Assembly: GCA_024226935.1 (NCBI GenBank)
Contig: JAAELK010000423.1
Coordinates: forward strand, 27,426 to 91,425
Source of the DNA: Desulfobacteraceae bacterium
GTDB taxonomy: Bacteria; Desulfobacterota; Desulfobacteria; Desulfobacterales; Desulfobacteraceae
Length of the DNA stretch: 64,000 nt
Direction of reading: 5' to 3'
Shown here: positions 46,470 through 55,936 of the stretch, piece by piece
How positions within the stretch are numbered: position 1 is the stretch's first letter
Layout: every line of letters starts with the position of its first letter
Program-made: the position numbers and the translations under genes
Notes under the pieces: model-generated
What the model was told of the DNA's origin: nothing
The model's input: the letters and a program-made list of their open reading frames with translations, nothing else
Database searches by the model: none

Positions 46470-48317
46470 ATGAAAAAAAATACAGGTTCCAATGAAAAAT
46501 TAAGAAACATTGCCATTATTGCCCATGTTGACCATGGTAAAACCACCCTTGTGGACGCAATGTTCAAGCAAAGTGGTCAGTTCAGGGAAGGCCAGGAAGT
46601 GGATGATCGGCTTATGGACAGCATGGATCTTGAGCGGGAGCGGGGTATCACCATATCGGCCAAAAATTGTTCAGTTTCCTGGAAGGGTGTAAAGATCAAT
46701 ATCATAGATACCCCGGGTCATGCTGATTTTGGCGGGGAGGTGGAACGGGCCTTGTCCATGGCTGATTCCGCTATTCTTTTGGTCGATGCTTCGGAAGGAC
46801 CCCTGCCCCAGACTCGGTTTGTGTTGAAAAAAACCTTTGAAGCCAACCTGCCGGTGATGGTGATCATTAATAAGATCGATCGCAAGGATGCCAGAATAGA
46901 TGAAGTTCTGGACATGGTTTATGATCTGTTCATCGATCTTGATGCCACCGAGGAACAGCTTGATTTTACCTATCTCTATGCCATTGGCCGGGATGGGATT
47001 GTTAAACGGGAGCTTGAAGATGATGTGAATGACCTTACGGTTTTGTTTGATCTCATTGTGGATGAGATGCCGTCTCCTTCCTATGATCCCAGTGCTCCTT
47101 TTCAGATGCTGGTTTCCGATCTGGGATATTCCGATTATCTGGGTCGTCTGGCCATTGGAAAAATATTTAACGGATCGGTAGCATCCAATAAAAGCCTTGT
47201 CTGCATCGGAGAAGAGAACAAGCAAAAAGCTTTAAAGGTTTCCAAGCTCCAGTCCTATGACGGTCCTACCCTTGGACCAGTGGATGAAGCCCAGGTGGGG
47301 GATATTGTAGTCTTGTCCGGTATCGAGGATGTCAAGATAGGCGACACCATCTGTACCCGGGAAGCACCGGTTCCCCTCCCCAGGATTGCCGTTGATGAGC
47401 CCACGGTGTTCATGCGCTTTTCCATTACCACCTCTCCTTTTGCAGGACAGGAGGGTAAGCATGTCCAATCCCGGAAAATCCGGGAGCGTCTGCTCAAGGA
47501 AACTTTGCTGAATGTGGCCATTGAGGTGGAAGAAAGCACCACGGATGAAAGTTTTGTGGTCAAGGGCCGGGGGGAACTTCAGTTGGCTATCCTCATTGAA
47601 ACCATGCGTAGGGAGGGATTTGAACTCTGTGTGGGGCGTCCCCGGGTTATTTACAAGGAACAGGACGGTGTAAGATTGGAGCCTGTTGAGCACTTGTTCG
47701 TGGATTGTGGTGAGGCGTTCATGGGCGTGGTAACAGAAAAACTTTCCATCAGGAAAGGCAAGATGACCAATCTGGTCAATAACGGAAAAGGCCGTGTGAG
47801 AATTGAGTTCTCCATTCCTTCCCGTTCTCTGATAGGATACCCCGACGAATTCATGACCGATACCAGGGGTACTGGTATCATGAACTCTTACCTGTCAGGT
47901 TATGAGCCCTTTCGCGGGGAGTTTCCCCTCAGGTTTACAGGTTCCATCGTATCGGATCGCCAGGGAAAGGGTGTGGCCTATGGGCTGTTTAACCTGGAAC
48001 CTCGAGGACAGCTTTTTATCACCCCCGGCACCCCGGTCTATGAGGGCATGGTGGTAGGTGAGCATAACCGTCATTCCGATATTGACGTTAACCCCTGTAA
48101 GGAAAAGAAACTTACCAATATGCGGGCTTCGGGTAAGGATGAAAATGCTGTCTGTTCTCCTGTCAAGGCCATGACCCTGGAAAAAGCGATCCATTTTATC
48201 CGGGATGATGAAATGGTGGAGGTTACTCCGGAGTCCATTCGTATCCGGAAAACCATTTTGCCCGCAGGAAAACGCCATTTGGCCGCCTCTAAATTAAAAA
48301 AGATGGAGAACAAATAA
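46470..48317 (+). CDS. bipA: Ribosome-associated translational GTPase BipA/TypA
   Basis: 615 residues, standard length. GTPase motifs: G1 AHVDHGKTT (about 18-26), G2 with RERGITI, G3 DTPGHADFG, G4 NKID. The EF-G-like domains and the BipA-specific C-terminal part (VVGEHNRHSDIDVNPCKEKKLTNMRASG) follow. It acts in ribosome assembly and stress or cold adaptation. Ribosome site CAGGAG precedes the ATG. The proline dehydrogenase follows by 22 bases. Confidence 0.96.
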   Translation: MKKNTGSNEKLRNIAIIAHVDHGKTTLVDAMFKQSGQFREGQEVDDRLMDSMDLERERGITISAKNCSVSWKGVKINIIDTPGHADFGGEVERALSMADSAILLVDASEGPLPQTRFVLKKTFEANLPVMVIINKIDRKDARIDEVLDMVYDLFIDLDATEEQLDFTYLYAIGRDGIVKRELEDDVNDLTVLFDLIVDEMPSPSYDPSAPFQMLVSDLGYSDYLGRLAIGKIFNGSVASNKSLVCIGEENKQKALKVSKLQSYDGPTLGPVDEAQVGDIVVLSGIEDVKIGDTICTREAPVPLPRIAVDEPTVFMRFSITTSPFAGQEGKHVQSRKIRERLLKETLLNVAIEVEESTTDESFVVKGRGELQLAILIETMRREGFELCVGRPRVIYKEQDGVRLEPVEHLFVDCGEAFMGVVTEKLSIRKGKMTNLVNNGKGRVRIEFSIPSRSLIGYPDEFMTDTRGTGIMNSYLSGYEPFRGEFPLRFTGSIVSDRQGKGVAYGLFNLEPRGQLFITPGTPVYEGMVVGEHNRHSDIDVNPCKEKKLTNMRASGKDENAVCSPVKAMTLEKAIHFIRDDEMVEVTPESIRIRKTILPAGKRHLAASKLKKMENK

Positions 48318-48339
48318 TTCCAGGATAAAGGGAGGAAAT

Positions 48340-49278
48340 ATGATCTGGTTAAACAGTTTAATTGTATTAATTCTTCCCTTTATCCCAAAATCCCTGGTGA
48401 AAATTGTTGCCCGACAATATATTGCCGGTGAAACCTTGAAAGATGTTGTGGCGAAAACCAAACAACTCAATAGGGATGGTCTCCAGGTGACCTTGGATTT
48501 TCTGGGAGAAGAGCCTGGCTCTAAAGTTGTTTGTATCCGGGCTATTGCCGAGTATGAAAAGCTTATTGAGGCTATACATACCGGGGATCTGAAAGCCGGT
48601 ATCTCCTTAAAACCTTCCCAGATGGGGCTTAAACTGGATAAAGATTTTTGCCTGACCAATATCAGACACCTTTTGGGGCTTGCAGAAAAACATAATATTT
48701 TTATTCGCATCGATATGGAAGATGTCTCTTTGTGTCGGGAGACCATTGATCTGTTTTTAATTTTGCATGGGCAGTTTCCCAATGTGGGCATTGTCATCCA
48801 GGCTTATTTGCGCAGTTCCATGGATGATATAAATTTGCTGATCACCAGGGGAGCGAATCTCCGTTTGTGTAAAGGGGCCTATTATTGGGAGGATCGGAAA
48901 AACGTCTATAAGGATCCTGCTATTGTCAATGCAAGTTATGTTTATCTTTTGGAAAAACTCTTGTCAAAAGGTTGTTTTGCGGGGATCGCCACCCATGATG
49001 AAAAACTGGTTTTTCAAAGTCTGGGATTGATTGACCGATTTGGGGTATCAAAGAAATCCTATGAATTTCAGATGCTCTTTGGCGTGGAAGAGAAATTGCG
49101 GCAGATTCTTCTGGACAGCGGTCATCCGGTCCGGGTTTATCTACCCTTTGGAAAACAATGGTTTGCTTATTCCATCCGGCGCCTTAAGGAAAATCCCAAG
49201 ATGCTGGGATATATCTGGACCCATGCAGGAGATCTGCTTAAAACTATTTTTAATAAAAATGGTCCGACAAAAAGATAG
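48340..49278 (+). CDS. Proline dehydrogenase, monofunctional
   Basis: 312 residues, the size of single-domain PRODH enzymes of the Bacillus/Thermus type. Family features: RIDMEDVSLCRETIDLF, LRLCKGAYYWED (FAD/substrate region), GIATHDEKLV, FQMLFGVEEKLRQ and the C-terminal VRVYLPFGKQWFAYSIRRLKE with the two arginines that bind proline's carboxylate. It oxidises L-proline to P5C with FAD, feeding electrons to the quinone pool. No P5C dehydrogenase is adjacent. Ribosome site GGGAGG; probably co-transcribed with bipA. Confidence 0.9.
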   Translation: MIWLNSLIVLILPFIPKSLVKIVARQYIAGETLKDVVAKTKQLNRDGLQVTLDFLGEEPGSKVVCIRAIAEYEKLIEAIHTGDLKAGISLKPSQMGLKLDKDFCLTNIRHLLGLAEKHNIFIRIDMEDVSLCRETIDLFLILHGQFPNVGIVIQAYLRSSMDDINLLITRGANLRLCKGAYYWEDRKNVYKDPAIVNASYVYLLEKLLSKGCFAGIATHDEKLVFQSLGLIDRFGVSKKSYEFQMLFGVEEKLRQILLDSGHPVRVYLPFGKQWFAYSIRRLKENPKMLGYIWTHAGDLLKTIFNKNGPTKR

Positions 49279-49290
49279 TAAGGTCCTAAA

Positions 49291-49330
49291 AAATTTCCGG
49301 CCGAAAAGATATCTTCCCGGCCGGAAATTT
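49291..49330. terminator. Bidirectional intrinsic terminator
   Basis: Perfect 13-bp stem AAATTTCCGGCCG / CGGCCGGAAATTT with T-run on both strands, between the convergent proline dehydrogenase and trpB genes. Confidence 0.85.
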
Positions 49331-49366
49331 TTATGATTTTAACGGGTATTTTAATTATCCTGGCGT

Positions 49367-50593
49367 CTATAATCCGTAGTCTTTGCCGTAGTTTTCCAAA
49401 ACAAAATCGATGTCCTTGTCCCCCCGGCCGGACAGGTTGACCAGGATGGTCTTTCCTTTTCCTGCATCCTTTGCAAGTTTTACGGCATGGGCTATGGCAT
49501 GGGCGCTTTCAATGGCCGGAATAATGCCGTCGGTCCTGGATAATTCAAAAAAAGCATCAATGGCATCCTCGTCCGATGCTGTAACATAGGTGACCCGGCC
49601 AAGATCCTTGAGCAGACTGTGCTGGGGACCAACCCCCGGATAATCCAGACCGCTGGCCACGGAATAGACAGGTAAGGGATCTCCATTTTCATCCTGGAGA
49701 AGATAGGAAGAAAATCCGTGGAGGACACCGGGGCTGCCCAGGGTCAGGGTGGCAGCATGGTCTCCATCCTTAAATCCCCGTCCCGACGGTTCCACACCAA
49801 ACATAGCCACATCCGGGTCTTCCAAAAACGCCGTGAAAAGTCCCATGGCGTTGGAACCGCCGCCAACGCAGGCAACCAAATTGTCCGGCAGTTTTCCAGT
49901 CATTTCCAGGAACTGCTCCCTTGCTTCCAGGCCCACTATCTGCTGGAAATCTCTTACCATCATGGGAAATGGGTGGGGACCCACCACAGAGCCTATGGCA
50001 TAAAGTTGGGTGATAGGGTCTTCAAGATAGGCTTCAAAAGCCGCATCCACTGCATCTTTCAAAGTTTTAGTTCCCCGGCTGACCGGGATGACCCGGGCGC
50101 CTAAAATTTTCATTCTTACCACATTGGGGTGTTCTTTTTTTATGTCCACCTCCCCCATGTAAATATCGCATTCAAGCCCAACCAGAGTGGCGGCGGTTGC
50201 CAGGGCTACTCCGTGCTGGCCGGCTCCTGTTTCGGCAATCAGTTTTTTCTTGCCCATGCGTTTTGCCAGAAGGGCTTCACCCAGGCAGTGGTTTATCTTG
50301 TGGGCGCCGGTGTGATTCAGGTCTTCGCGTTTCAGGTAAATATCTGCACCCCCGGTTTTTTCAGATAGGTTTTTTGCATAAAATATTGGGGAGGGTCGGC
50401 CGGTGAAGTGCTTGTTCAAATATCTTAACTCGGAGATAAAGGTGTCATCGTTTTTAATGGCTTCATAATTTTTACTAATTTCATCCAGGACAAGTTGGAG
50501 TTTTTCGGGTACATAACTGCCTCCATATTCGCCAAATCTGCCCTCTTTGTCCGGTAATTGTATGTTTTTAAGATTCATTGTGTTTTTGGCCAT
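49367..50593 (-). CDS. trpB: Tryptophan synthase beta chain (stand-alone)
   Basis: 408 residues from the ATG at 50593, with ribosome site AGGAG eight bases upstream. TrpB1-type: [13 protein letters not shown], the PLP lysine in NHTGAHKIN (about 92), [10 protein letters not shown], the phosphate loop GGGSNAMG and the C-terminal SGRGDKD. It joins indole and serine to tryptophan. No trpA or other trp gene is adjacent, so it may serve indole salvage or a dispersed pathway. Its leader contains a perfect 30-bp hairpin that reaches into the ribosome site. Confidence 0.94.
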   Translation of the reverse strand: MAKNTMNLKNIQLPDKEGRFGEYGGSYVPEKLQLVLDEISKNYEAIKNDDTFISELRYLNKHFTGRPSPIFYAKNLSEKTGGADIYLKREDLNHTGAHKINHCLGEALLAKRMGKKKLIAETGAGQHGVALATAATLVGLECDIYMGEVDIKKEHPNVVRMKILGARVIPVSRGTKTLKDAVDAAFEAYLEDPITQLYAIGSVVGPHPFPMMVRDFQQIVGLEAREQFLEMTGKLPDNLVACVGGGSNAMGLFTAFLEDPDVAMFGVEPSGRGFKDGDHAATLTLGSPGVLHGFSSYLLQDENGDPLPVYSVASGLDYPGVGPQHSLLKDLGRVTYVTASDEDAIDAFFELSRTDGIIPAIESAHAIAHAVKLAKDAGKGKTILVNLSGRGDKDIDFVLENYGKDYGL

Positions 50594-50602
50594 GGGAAAT
50601 CT

Positions 50603-50666
50603 CCTTTGCAATTTGTATCGTATATGTTTCTATGGTTAGAAACATATACGATACAAATTGCAAAGG
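50603..50666 (-). repeat. Perfect 30-bp inverted repeat in the trpB leader
   Basis: Arms 50603-50632 and 50637-50666 are perfectly complementary around a 4-base loop (TGGT on plus, ACCA in trpB mRNA). In the trpB transcript the 3' arm ends in TGCAAAGG, the first part of the ribosome site AAGGAG, so the hairpin would bury part of it. The arms are AT-rich in the middle and have no trailing U-run. Confidence 0.85.
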
Positions 50667-50688
50667 CAAGGTCTTTTGGTTCATATAT

Positions 50689-50742
50689 TTAGTGGCTGCC
50701 TGAAAATCCGTGCTTGGGTGAGCTTTCGTTTAAGCATTATTT
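50689..50742. repeat. Dispersed short repeat, copy 1
   Basis: TTTAGTGGCTGCCTGAAAA ... TTTAAGCATTATTTA shares its ends and centre with the segment at 55900-55936. Inner part has an insertion of about 12 bases relative to that copy. No gene here. Confidence 0.4.
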
Positions 50743-50805
50743 AGCTTGCCATTTTGGTTCACTTAAAAGAAGATATGTTTTTTGTAATTTAAAAGGAAGG
50801 TTTCC

Positions 50806-51636
50806 ATGCGAATTTGCAAATCCTATAAACTTGATCATGGAATCAGGGGATTCAAGTTGGGCTGGTCTTTGGCAGGTCCCCCCATGATGACGGTGTATTG
50901 TTATCTGTTTGATCATATTATGATCGACACGGGGCAGGCCCACATGGGGCAGCAGGTTCTTGCCATTGCCCGGGCAAACAGGGTGGACCGGATTTTTTTA
51001 ACCCACCACCATGAAGATCATTCCGGTAATGGGGCGATGATTCACAAAACGCTTAAGGCCAGAGTATTCGGCCATTCCCTGACCGCAGAAAAGCTTGGAA
51101 GTCCCTATAAGATACTGCCATATCAAAAATATGTATGGGGCAAAAGTACTCCTGTTGCCGTCAGTCCGATTTCAGGGGCCACAAAAACGAGTCTGGGGAA
51201 AATGCTGTCTATTCATACTCCGGGGCATTCCAGGGATCATCTTGTTTATTTTTTGCCGGAAAAGGGAGTTTTGTTTTCCGGGGATCTTTATCTGGGGGAT
51301 AGGATACGTTATTTCAGAGCGGATGAAGATCTGGGAACCCAGATTACCTCCTTGAAAAAAGTGCTGGACCTTGATTTTGATATTCTTCTTTGCAGCCATA
51401 ATCCCAGGCAGTGCAAGGGGCGGCAACATATCCAGAATAAATTGGATTTTTTAGAAGATTTGTATGGAAATATTATAGGGCTGTGGAAAACCGGGGTGCC
51501 GGCAAAAAAGATTTTCAAAATTTTGAAATTAAAGGAAGATTATTTTATCAAGTGTTTTTGTTTTGGTAATGTCAGCATGATTAACGGGGTGAGATCTGCC
51601 ATCCGGCACCATGAACAAAATTTAAACAGGGTTTAG
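50806..51636 (+). CDS. Metallo-beta-lactamase-fold hydrolase
   Basis: 276 residues. MBL metal motif HHHEDHSGNG near residue 66, then HTPGHSRDHLVY (about 138), FSGDLYLGD and CSHNP near the C-terminal part, which complete the dinuclear site. A C-terminal helical extension resembles the LACTB2-like winged region. Substrate unknown. AAAAGGAAGG precedes the ATG. It is divergent from trpB and convergent with the GntR gene. Confidence 0.85.
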   Translation: MRICKSYKLDHGIRGFKLGWSLAGPPMMTVYCYLFDHIMIDTGQAHMGQQVLAIARANRVDRIFLTHHHEDHSGNGAMIHKTLKARVFGHSLTAEKLGSPYKILPYQKYVWGKSTPVAVSPISGATKTSLGKMLSIHTPGHSRDHLVYFLPEKGVLFSGDLYLGDRIRYFRADEDLGTQITSLKKVLDLDFDILLCSHNPRQCKGRQHIQNKLDFLEDLYGNIIGLWKTGVPAKKIFKILKLKEDYFIKCFCFGNVSMINGVRSAIRHHEQNLNRV

Positions 51637-51650
51637 CGTTTGTTTGGTTT

Positions 51651-52355
51651 TTAAGTTTTTTTTTGCATTTTTTTATTGAATCGTTCCACATGGTCTCTGA
51701 TAATATTTGCAGCCGCCGTGGTGTCATGGATTTTCATGGCCTTGATCAGTTTTTCAAAATCGGTGAGATTTTCCAGGGTTCTTGCGTGGTTCATGGGAAG
51801 ATAGAATTCATAGTATTGGTGAATATTATCATGGATGCTTTTCTGGACAAATTGGAAAATCGGATTGCCGGACATGATTCCAATGTAGGTGTGCATGGTT
51901 TGGTCGGTCTTTAAAAAATTTTCCCAATCCTGGTTTTCAAGATGGGTTTTGGCTTGTTTGAAAAGCCGTTCCATCTCCTGGATATCTTCCGGGGTGGCTC
52001 TTTGGGCTGCAAGTTCCACGATGCTGCCTTCTATTTTAATTCGAAATTCTGCCAGATGTTCCAGGGAGATGCCACCCGAGCGGATTAAAAGTGCCAGGGA
52101 CTCAACAATGGGGTCGGCATCCATCTGTTTTACGATGGTACCTCCCGCCACTCCAAGCTTGATTTCGATGAGGCCTTTTTGTTCAAGGACCCTCAAGGCT
52201 TCTCTCAAGGTTCCCCGGCTGGTATTGAACATATCTTTGAGTTCACGTTCCGCCGGAAGTTTGGTTCCGGGTTTAAGTTTACCACTTAAAACAGCATTTT
52301 GTATCTGTTCTACCACATCCTGGAATACTCTGTTTTGTTTGGCCTTTTTAAACAT
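51651..52355 (-). CDS. GntR family regulator, FadR/FCD subfamily
   Basis: 234 residues. N-terminal winged helix (LKPGTKLPAERELKDMFNTSRGTLREALRVLEQKGLI at about 25-61, split motif typical of GntR) and a C-terminal FCD helical domain with metal-ligand histidines (DQTMHTYI, DHVERFN). Such regulators bind carboxylic or amino acids. It follows the dehydrogenase genes at 52469-55695 on the same strand and most likely controls them. Confidence 0.9.
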   Translation of the reverse strand: MFKKAKQNRVFQDVVEQIQNAVLSGKLKPGTKLPAERELKDMFNTSRGTLREALRVLEQKGLIEIKLGVAGGTIVKQMDADPIVESLALLIRSGGISLEHLAEFRIKIEGSIVELAAQRATPEDIQEMERLFKQAKTHLENQDWENFLKTDQTMHTYIGIMSGNPIFQFVQKSIHDNIHQYYEFYLPMNHARTLENLTDFEKLIKAMKIHDTTAAANIIRDHVERFNKKMQKKT

Positions 52356-52468
52356 GTAAACCCCGATAGTTGGTGCAGTGTTTATATGAAAGAGCCAATC
52401 AACTTATCTGATTCTTTCATATTTTGTTGTGGGCAAGTCAATGGAACCTCTTGGGCGGCCCATGGCCG

Positions 52469-53629
52469 CTATTTGAACTGTTCTGCCCCGGAAAAATCTC
52501 TCTCCCTCTCAAAGTGTTTTAAAACATCTAAATCTTGTTTTGTCAATTCACAAGTTACTATTCTGGTTAATAATTCACCCAGGCCAGGGCCTAGCATATA
52601 GCCTTGACCGCACATGCCGACGGCATTAATAAAATTTGGAAATTGTCTTGTTTCACCTACAATGGGGAACCCGTCCGGTGTCATGGGGTATTGTCCCCGC
52701 CAGGTTCTTCTGACCTTGAGGTTGCCAAGTTTGGGAAACAAGGCGACCATGCGTTTGGCCACCTGGGGCAAAAATGTAGAGGTTGCGCTGCTATCAGTTC
52801 CCTTGATTAGATTTTTTGGGGTCAGGCAGAAGATGACTTGGCCTTCATTGTTCTGGTAAAAATAATAGTTGGCAGAATCCTGCGTGGCCTGATCCAGGGA
52901 GGGTCTCAAATCTACGATCATGGGACCGAAGAACCGCTGGACAGGTTCTGTGATTGCTCCTTCGTGGCTGTCAGGTTCCACGGGCAGGTCAAGATCCACC
53001 ATCTGTCCTATATTTCTGGCATGGTTGCCGGCTGCATTGATCACCTTGGCCGCCGTATAGGTTCCCTTGTCTGTGGTGACCTTGATGTCTTTTTCAATGC
53101 AAATCCGGGTGACCTTTTCCTTGAATCTGTATTTGGCACCATATTCAAGGCTTTTAAAATAAAAGGCATTGATGGCAAGCAGGGGAGAGGCAGATCCATC
53201 TTTAGGTGCATAGGTGCTTCCCACCAGATTTTCCATGTTGATACCCGGTACAAGTTCCCGGTATTCTCCGGGGGTGAGCCAATTCATATCCAGGTTAAGG
53301 GAAACTTGAATTTTCATCAGTTCCTGGAGTTTTTCGGCATCCTGACTGGTGTAGGCTGGAAAACTGTAGCCATTTTGAATCCAGCCTATATCATCCCCGT
53401 GGGTCTCTTTCCATGTGGAAAAAATATCGATACTTTTTTGACAGGTGGTGATCTTTCCCTTGTCCGAATGGGTGGCTCGAATTCCGCCAATGGCCTTTTT
53501 ATTTTGTCCCTGCCCCGGGGATGCCAGGGCATCAATAACCAGAACCCGGATCTTTTTTTTTGCCAGTGCCAGAGCCGTTGGAACCCCCACGGACCCTGCT
53601 CCGATGATAATAACATCAAAGGTTTTCAT
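52469..53629 (-). CDS. FAD-dependent amino/imino-acid dehydrogenase, HcnC/DAO-like (second system)
   Basis: 386 residues. N-terminal motif GAGSVGVPTALALAKKK (about 11-27), then KKAIGGIRATHSDKGK and a C-terminal FINAVGMCGQGYMLGPGLGELL that closes the FAD site. Paralogous in fold to the subunit at 2070 but clearly diverged. The start overlaps the preceding stop as TAATG, so it is coupled to the large iron-sulfur flavoprotein upstream. It probably oxidises an amino, imino or N-methyl amino acid; sarcosine/proline-type substrates are plausible. Confidence 0.87.
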   Translation of the reverse strand: MKTFDVIIIGAGSVGVPTALALAKKKIRVLVIDALASPGQGQNKKAIGGIRATHSDKGKITTCQKSIDIFSTWKETHGDDIGWIQNGYSFPAYTSQDAEKLQELMKIQVSLNLDMNWLTPGEYRELVPGINMENLVGSTYAPKDGSASPLLAINAFYFKSLEYGAKYRFKEKVTRICIEKDIKVTTDKGTYTAAKVINAAGNHARNIGQMVDLDLPVEPDSHEGAITEPVQRFFGPMIVDLRPSLDQATQDSANYYFYQNNEGQVIFCLTPKNLIKGTDSSATSTFLPQVAKRMVALFPKLGNLKVRRTWRGQYPMTPDGFPIVGETRQFPNFINAVGMCGQGYMLGPGLGELLTRIVTCELTKQDLDVLKHFERERDFSGAEQFK

Positions 53630-55695
53630 TATTGACCTCCATTGGCAAATTGCCCCAGGGGTACTTCAATATACAGGGGGCGCCGCACGTTTTGTACTAT
53701 ATCTTCTTTTGCGGTTTTTTCCGCCATAAAAATTTGATTCATCAGATTTTCACAGGTTTTATACCCGCAGGGGCCCATACCGGCCCGCAAGATGGCCTTG
53801 ATCTGGTTCATATCCGTGGCACCCTGTCTGACAAGGTCCCGGATTTGACCTGCCGTCACCCGTTCACAAAGGCAGATTATTTCATCATCCTGGATATGGT
53901 CATGGGGTATTTTTTTGGTGATTTTTTCAGATATGCTTTTGCCCTGGATGGTAAATGCCACTACTTTTTTGGCAATGGCTTTTGGTACTTTTACCCGTAC
54001 GATCCAGGTGTTATCGCTGTCTTTGGTACTCCTGGCGCCTGATACCGCAAAATTGCCCAGATCATTTCCATCCACGTCCACACAGGCAATGGTGTCGTTT
54101 TTTTCCACCTGGAGGTTTGAGATTTCATAGGGAAGAAAAACCTGGGGGTTTTGGGGATCTTTTCGATAATCCACCAGGGTGATGGCAAGTCCGGGACAAA
54201 TGGTAAGGCATTTCATGCAGCCTTTGCAGTTTCCCTCAAACCTGGGGCGGCCCTTGATGGGATCTTTGTCCATGGTGATGGAGCCTTCCTTGCAGACTGT
54301 ACTGCAGGGATTGCAGGGAATTTCCTGTTTGCAGTGGATCACGGGAAAAATTCCCTCTTCTCTTGTCGGTGTAAAAAGGTCCTGGACGGGACCTGGGTGG
54401 GATTTTAAAATATCGGCTTTTTCATACCAGGAGGCTGGAATCTCTTTGGGGGTGGGGCTTGTTTGTTGAACAATTTTCAAACCGGCTATTTTTCCATTGA
54501 ACATGGCCGATGAGGCTTCTGCGATTTGGGCAGCATCTCCTGCAGCCAGGACCTTGATCCCTGCTGCCTGTGCTTCCTGGGTAAATTCTAAAACCGATTC
54601 CAGTCCCACTGCAATGAGAATGGTATCGCATTCAAAGGTCTTTTCGGTTCCTTTAATGGGTGAGAAATTTTCATCAATTTTTGTGATCGTCACCGAAGAA
54701 ACAGATTCTTTACCGTTGGCTGAGATAATGGAATGGGAGGTGTAAATGGGCACCCCCAGGCGTTTGAGCTTGTCTTCATGGACCTTGTACCCGCCGCACC
54801 GGGGAAGAGCCTCGGCAAGCCCTACTACCTGGATGCCGGCCTGGAGGGCGTGGTATCCGGCAATGATGCCCACATTTCCGCCTCCGATTATAAAAAGGCG
54901 TCGGGTGGGTTTGATAAAGTCCCTGTTCACAAGGGTTTGAAAGGCTCCCGCTCCATAAACACCGGCAAGGCAATTTCCCTTGAATCTCAAAAATTTTTCC
55001 CGGGCCCCTGCGGCATTTAAGATTATTTTCGGGGAGACTATTTTATAGACCCCGTCCTTGAGAATACCCACTTTTTTGTCATCAAAGATATAGAGGACGG
55101 TGCTGTTTTTCCAGATATCAATATTGGAATTTGCTTCAACTTTTTTTGCCAGCATCCGGCCTATATCCATACCCCGCATACCGGCATGGGAATCTTCAAC
55201 TGAACCGAAAAACTTATGGGTCTGCAATACCAGTTTACCCCCCAACTCATCTTTGTCATCCACCAGGATGGTTGAAATTTTATGTTCTCCCAGTTCAATT
55301 GCAGCACAAAGTCCGGCAGGACCTCCTCCTATGATGAGTACCGGGGTAGAAAGATGTTCAATGTCTGAAATTTTGGGTGTTTTTGTAACTTCTGGCAGCT
55401 TGGGAAGACCTTCAACACTTTCAATGATCATGTTGGCAGTTACCTTTGTCATACAGGCTTTTACCGGGATTCCATTGGCAATGACCGTGCATTTGGCGCA
55501 TTGACCATTGGCACAAAAAATTCCCTGGGCAGAGCCATCTTTATGGTGGTGTCCAAAAATTTTAATATTGTTGGCAAAGAGAGCTGAGGAAATCACCTCA
55601 TTTTTTTGGGCATTCAGTGGGGTTTTGTTCCAGTAAAACAAAATTTTTTCCCGGGGCGGAACCGTGAGTACTGGATGGGCTGTGATTCTATTCAT
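53629..55695 (-). CDS. HcnA-HcnB fusion with inserted ferredoxin domain
   Basis: 688 residues. Residues 1-110 form a [2Fe-2S] domain (CANGQCAKC, then KAC). A FAD/NAD part starts with IIGGGPAGLCAA (about 118) and has a second Rossmann motif IGGGNVGIIAGYHA. A two-cluster ferredoxin insert follows at about 450-520 (CNPCSTVC and CKGCMKCLTICPG). The C-terminus is a BFD-type [2Fe-2S] (CLCERV, then GMGPCGYKTC). Thus the small and large electron-transfer subunits of the 2-5 kb system are one polypeptide here, with an extra wiring module. It is the first gene of the unit. Confidence 0.88.
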   Translation of the reverse strand: MNRITAHPVLTVPPREKILFYWNKTPLNAQKNEVISSALFANNIKIFGHHHKDGSAQGIFCANGQCAKCTVIANGIPVKACMTKVTANMIIESVEGLPKLPEVTKTPKISDIEHLSTPVLIIGGGPAGLCAAIELGEHKISTILVDDKDELGGKLVLQTHKFFGSVEDSHAGMRGMDIGRMLAKKVEANSNIDIWKNSTVLYIFDDKKVGILKDGVYKIVSPKIILNAAGAREKFLRFKGNCLAGVYGAGAFQTLVNRDFIKPTRRLFIIGGGNVGIIAGYHALQAGIQVVGLAEALPRCGGYKVHEDKLKRLGVPIYTSHSIISANGKESVSSVTITKIDENFSPIKGTEKTFECDTILIAVGLESVLEFTQEAQAAGIKVLAAGDAAQIAEASSAMFNGKIAGLKIVQQTSPTPKEIPASWYEKADILKSHPGPVQDLFTPTREEGIFPVIHCKQEIPCNPCSTVCKEGSITMDKDPIKGRPRFEGNCKGCMKCLTICPGLAITLVDYRKDPQNPQVFLPYEISNLQVEKNDTIACVDVDGNDLGNFAVSGARSTKDSDNTWIVRVKVPKAIAKKVVAFTIQGKSISEKITKKIPHDHIQDDEIICLCERVTAGQIRDLVRQGATDMNQIKAILRAGMGPCGYKTCENLMNQIFMAEKTAKEDIVQNVRRPLYIEVPLGQFANGGQ

Positions 55696-55830
55696 GGTAT
55701 CTCCTGAAGTTACAAGAACATACTAAAAATACGACTTTCCACTACATATGTTAATGGTTAAACCATTCCAAAAAATTTGTCAATATGTTTTTCCCCAGGG
55801 CCTTCGGGGCTGTTTTTTCCCCTTTAAAAT

Positions 55831-55873
55831 ACCAGGGGCCTGAAAAAATGTTCTTTTTTTTCAGGCCCCTGGT
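55831..55873 (-). terminator. Intrinsic terminator after the YgiQ gene
   Basis: Arms ACCAGGGGCCTGAAAAAA and TTTTTTCAGGCCCCTGGT pair fully around a short loop; the A/T part forms the upper stem. Located about 60 bases after the minus-strand stop at 55934. Confidence 0.75.
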
Positions 55874-55899
55874 GGTGAATTTGTTTTTTAAAATTTTAT

Positions 55900-55936
55900 T
55901 TAGTGGCTGACCGAAAACTCGTTCAAGCACTATTTA
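55900..55936. repeat. Dispersed short repeat, copy 2
   Basis: TTTAGTGGCTGACCGAAAAC ... AAGCACTATTTA resembles 50689-50742. TAGTG and CACTA ends are complementary. It touches the last codon of the YgiQ gene. Confidence 0.4.
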
